Below, piece after piece: positions 24,695-27,280 of a stretch of 27,280 bases of DNA (its first letter is position 1; each line of letters opens with the position of its first letter). This stretch comes from JBOHDX01 sp050700835 (GTDB lineage Bacteria > Actinomycetota > Actinomycetes > Propionibacteriales > Nocardioidaceae). The DNA is taken from assembly GCA_050700835.1 (NCBI GenBank), contig JBOHDX010000005.1:1-27280 (forward strand), in the 5' to 3' direction. The notes under the pieces were generated by a model that was not told the origin of the DNA, did not search any database, and saw only the letters and a list, made by a program, of their open reading frames with translations. The translations under genes were made by a program, and so were the position numbers.

Positions 24695-25644
24695 AGGAGA
24701 TCCCAGGGCCGCGACCGGTCGACATCTCCGAACTCGTTCGAGCCCAAGACAGGCTGAGTTTTGTGTATGTCGAACGGTCGGTGATCCATCGTGATGGCAA
24801 CGCCATCACGGCAGCAGACCAGCGTGGTGTCGTGCACATTCCTGCCGCGACCCTGGGGGCTCTTCTTCTTGGTCCGGGAAGCACCGTCAGCCACCAGGCG
24901 ATGGTGCTCCTCGCCGAGAGCGGCGCCACTGCTGTTTGGATCGGCGAACGAGGCGTGCGGTATTACGCCCACGGACGTGGCCTCTCCCAGTCGAGTCGGC
25001 TGCTGGAAGCTCAGGCCGCCGCCTTCTCGAACCAGTCGACGCGGTTACGTGTTGCGCGGCAGATGTATCAGCTCCGTTTCCCCGAGGAGGACGTCTCCAA
25101 GTCGACGATGCAACAGCTCCGGGGGCGTGAGGGCGCACGCGTCCGGCGGCTCTACAAGGCCCACGCCGAGAGGACCGGAGTCGACTGGTCCCGTCGGGAC
25201 TACGATGTCAAGGACTTCGAAGGTACCAACGCGATCAACCAGGCCCTCTCGGCGGCCACGACGTGTTTGTACGGTGTCGTCCACGCGGTGATCGTGGCGA
25301 TCGGGTGCTCACCGGGCCTCGGCTTCGTCCACACCGGCCACTCGCGATCGTTTGTTTTCGACATCGCCGATCTCTACAAGGCCGAGATTGCCCTACCCGT
25401 CGCCTTCGACGTCGCTGCCTCGAATCCCGAGGACATTCCCGGGGAAACCCGCCGGGCCATGCGTGGCGCGGTAAAGGACGGGCGCATCCTCGAGCGATGC
25501 GCCCGTGACACCCGTCGGTTGCTGATCCCTGATCACAGCGACGTTGAGCAGGAGTGGAACGTTGTCCACCTGTGGGACGGCGGCGATCGTACTGTCACCG
25601 CAGGCACCGCCTACGGCCATGGCATCGAGGAGCTCCCGTGGTAG
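24691..25644 (+). CDS. cas1: Type I-E integrase Cas1
   Basis: Cas1 with Cas2 inserts new spacers at the leader end of the array. The 317-residue product has the N-terminal beta-sandwich (FVYVERSVIHRDGNAITAAD) and helical catalytic domain. The metal residues follow the E. coli pattern exactly offset by six: E147 (GREGARVR), H214 (FVHTGHSRS), D224 and D227 (FVFDIADLYK). The tail ends in a region of HLWDGGDRTVTAGTAYGHG. All catalytic residues are present, so the enzyme is probably active. The start ATG overlaps the cas6 stop (ATGA); the stop lies inside the start region of cas2. The placement just before the array is standard. Confidence 0.97.
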   Translation: MKEIPGPRPVDISELVRAQDRLSFVYVERSVIHRDGNAITAADQRGVVHIPAATLGALLLGPGSTVSHQAMVLLAESGATAVWIGERGVRYYAHGRGLSQSSRLLEAQAAAFSNQSTRLRVARQMYQLRFPEEDVSKSTMQQLRGREGARVRRLYKAHAERTGVDWSRRDYDVKDFEGTNAINQALSAATTCLYGVVHAVIVAIGCSPGLGFVHTGHSRSFVFDIADLYKAEIALPVAFDVAASNPEDIPGETRRAMRGAVKDGRILERCARDTRRLLIPDHSDVEQEWNVVHLWDGGDRTVTAGTAYGHGIEELPW

Positions 25645-25985
25645 TGCTCGTCCTCACTGCCTGTCCGGCGGGGCTCCGGGGGCACCTCACCCGTTGGCTC
25701 CTCGAGATCAGCCCCGGGGTCTTCGTCGGTCAGATCTCCCATCGTGTACGCGAACTCATGTGGCTCCGCGTTCTTGAGCTTTGCAAGGACGGCAAGGCGA
25801 TCATGATCCACCAAGCCGACACCGAACAGGGTCTCCAGTACCGTTTCCACCGGCACGACTGGATCCCCGAAGATTTCGACGGCGTGTGGCTGATGCGCCG
25901 GCCGTCAGAGTACGCCGGTGTGCCTGCGCTCAGGCGAGGCTGGAGCAGCGTCGGCCGCATGCGCAATGCTCGCAAGCCAAAGTGA
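25638..25985 (+). CDS. cas2: Type I-E adaptation protein Cas2
   Basis: The 115-residue product is the Cas2e form: VLVLTACPAGLRGHLTRWL, then LEISPGVFVGQISHRVRELMW, and the C-terminal QADTEQGLQYRFHRHDWIPEDFDG. The GTG at 25638 overlaps the end of cas1 by 7 nt and has GAGGAG 5 nt upstream; another GTG at 25644 is possible. In the E. coli complex Cas2 acts as a structural bridge between two Cas1 dimers. Its stop lies only 44 bp ahead of the first CRISPR repeat, so the array leader must partly lie in or right after this gene. Confidence 0.95.
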   Translation: MVVLVLTACPAGLRGHLTRWLLEISPGVFVGQISHRVRELMWLRVLELCKDGKAIMIHQADTEQGLQYRFHRHDWIPEDFDGVWLMRRPSEYAGVPALRRGWSSVGRMRNARKPK

Positions 25986-26029
25986 ATCAGTACGGTCCCT
26001 TCCTCGAGTAGAGTCGCAGGTCAGCAAGA
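25986..26029 (+). promoter_or_regulatory. CRISPR leader (very short, 44 bp)
   Basis: This is the whole gap between the cas2 stop and repeat 1. It is about half G/C and so less GC-rich than the genes around it. It holds a TAGAGT at 26009-26014 that could be the -10 box of the array promoter. If so, the precursor transcript would begin about ten bases before repeat 1. Integration signals may also extend into the 3' end of cas2. Confidence 0.6.
26009..26014 (+). promoter_or_regulatory. Candidate -10 box of the CRISPR array promoter
   Basis: TAGAGT lies 15 nt before the first repeat. It fits the actinobacterial TAnnnT consensus. No convincing -35 was seen about 17 bp upstream, where the sequence overlaps the last bases of cas2. 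Confidence 0.3.
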
Positions 26030-27280
26030 GTGCTCCCCGCTCACGCGGGGATGAGCCCGGGGTGGTGGAGTCCAGGCCGGTGTAGGAGACGTGCTCCCCG
26101 CTCACGCGGGGATGAGCCCGGGTCGACGATCGGGCCCACGCGGTGAGGGTTGTGCTCCCCGCTCACGCGGGGATGAGCCCAGCTGCGAGTCCAGGATCAT
26201 CGCGGACACGCCGTGCTCCCCGCTCACGCGGGGATGAGCCCGGCTACTTCGCGTTCATGCGGTTCGACTCCGTGTGCTCCCCGCTCACGCGGGGATGAGC
26301 CCCCGATCCCCGTTTACCCGGTCCACCCGTTCGCGGTGCTCCCCGCTCACGCGGGGATGAGCCCGACATCCGGACCGTCTTGCAGCGGGACCAGAAGTGC
26401 TCCCCGCTCACGCGGGGATGAGCCCCCCCACGGCAACGGCGGCGACGGGGCCACCCAGTGCTCCCCGCTCACGCGGGGATGAGCCCCAGCGCGATCCCTG
26501 AGGAGTCGGTGTTTCCCGGTGCTCCCCGCTCACGCGGGGATGAGCCCGCGCGGGCATACGCCCCGCCAGTTTCGGACTCGTGCTCCCCGCTCACGCGGGG
26601 ATGAGCCCTACGTTCTACCTCGCGCTCTGACACCGTGCCCGTGCTCCCCGCTCACGCGGGGATGAGCCCAGCCGGGCAGTATGCCCCGGCGATTGTAGCG
26701 TGTGCTCCCCGCTCACGCGGGGATGAGCCCCCCCCTACAGAGAGCCCGCCTGAAGGACCACAGTGCTCCCCGCTCACGCGGGGATGAGCCCACCGTATTG
26801 CCTTCTTTCTCCGGGCAGGCAACGTGCTCCCCGCTCACGCGGGGATGAGCCCCTGGCCGCGTCGGCTTGGGACTGGGATCGGCGGTGCTCCCCGCTCATG
26901 CGGGGATGAGCCCTCCACACCCTGCGTCTCCCCCGTCCCCGACTTGTGCTCCCCGCTCACGCGGGGATGAGCCCACCGGAGGCACACCATGACCAAACCC
27001 AAGACGGTGCTCCCCGCTCACGCGGGGATGAGCCCTGCTGCCCACTATCGACGGGTCACAGTTGCAGGTGCTCCCCGCTCACGCGGGGATGAGCCCACGT
27101 CATAGCATACGAGACGGACGCGCTATTCGTGCTCCCCGCTCACGCGGGGATGAGCCCCCGGGCCTGTGGACGCTGATTCTGCGCTGGCTGTGCTCCCCGC
27201 TCACGCGGGGATGAGCCCCATCCGCCGGGACTCGTCACCGAGTGTGACGGGGTGCTCCCCGCTCACGCGGGGATGAGCCC
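26030..27280 (+). CRISPR. Type I-E CRISPR array, 21 repeats and 20 spacers, continuing past the window
   Basis: The 29-bp repeat begins GTGCTCCCCGCTCACGCGG and ends with GGATGAGCCC. It recurs at 61-bp intervals from 26030 to the window edge (last copy 27252-27280). The repeat forms a hairpin with stem CCCCGC/GCGGGG and loop TCAC. Cas6e cutting at its 3' base would leave the 8-nt handle ATGAGCCC, parallel to E. coli. By repeat orientation the array is transcribed away from cas2, so the leader and the newest spacers are on the left. Spacers are 32 bp except spacers 5 (26303-26335) and 20 (27219-27251), which are 33. Repeat 15 has one change, C to T in the loop (26899); all others are identical. 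All 20 spacers differ. No degenerate final repeat is seen, so the array probably goes on beyond the edge. Confidence 0.99.

Noticed and set aside
26059..26151. Possible self-targeting by spacers 1 and 2
   Set aside because: Only 11-base matches to other parts of the window were found by eye (GTCCAGGCCGG near 16900, GGTCGACGATC near 3910). Such short matches are expected by chance in GC-rich DNA and are too short for targeting.
26213..26482. Open reading frame of 89 codons across the CRISPR array
   Set aside because: It is a translation of the repeats (recurrent PAHAGMSP and APRSRGDEP units), a well-known false gene type in CRISPR arrays.

Overview
The window is a GC-rich chromosomal segment with actinobacterial gene content: a HelY-type Ski2-like RNA helicase, a DagK-family lipid kinase, many GTG starts, and TAnnnT -10-like boxes 7 nt before start codons. 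An order such as Propionibacteriales (Nocardioides or Kribbella relatives) would fit, but nothing here fixes the genus. No rRNA, tRNA, transposase or phage gene was seen.

Left part (1-11232). All genes are on the minus strand, so they read right to left. The window opens inside a secreted beta-helix/Fn3 surface protein whose C-terminus lies outside. Next comes a lysine-catabolism module: kal, kamE and kamD are joined by 4-nt stop/start overlaps and encode a B12/PLP lysine 5,6-aminomutase plus 3-aminobutyryl-CoA ammonia-lyase. Upstream are a YtcJ-like amidohydrolase, kdd (3,5-diaminohexanoate dehydrogenase), a membrane-anchored solute-binding-like protein, an Lrp/AsnC regulator and an M24 peptidase. 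Together they suggest an inducible lysine (or beta-lysine) degradation locus; kce, kamA and a CoA-transferase are not in the window. Two repeats stand out: an 84-bp palindromic element in frame inside kamE, and a four-copy inverted-repeat cluster between kdd and the amidohydrolase gene.

Middle part (11336-17002). Housekeeping-type genes: a phosphoesterase lipoprotein, a Pol I-like 5'-3' exonuclease, convergent helY, and a diacylglycerol-kinase-family gene.

Right part (17138-27280). A complete type I-E CRISPR-Cas locus on the plus strand: cas3-cse1-cse2-cas7-cas5-cas6-cas1-cas2. Every junction overlaps, so it probably forms one translationally coupled operon. Forty-four bases after cas2 starts an array of 21 repeats and 20 unique spacers that runs to the window edge. 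Catalytic motifs in Cas3, Cas6e and Cas1 look intact, so the system is probably functional. It is a known system type. The less ordinary points are the low-GC stretch inside cse1, the very short leader, and some informative spacers. I did not find convincing evidence of a wholly undescribed system.
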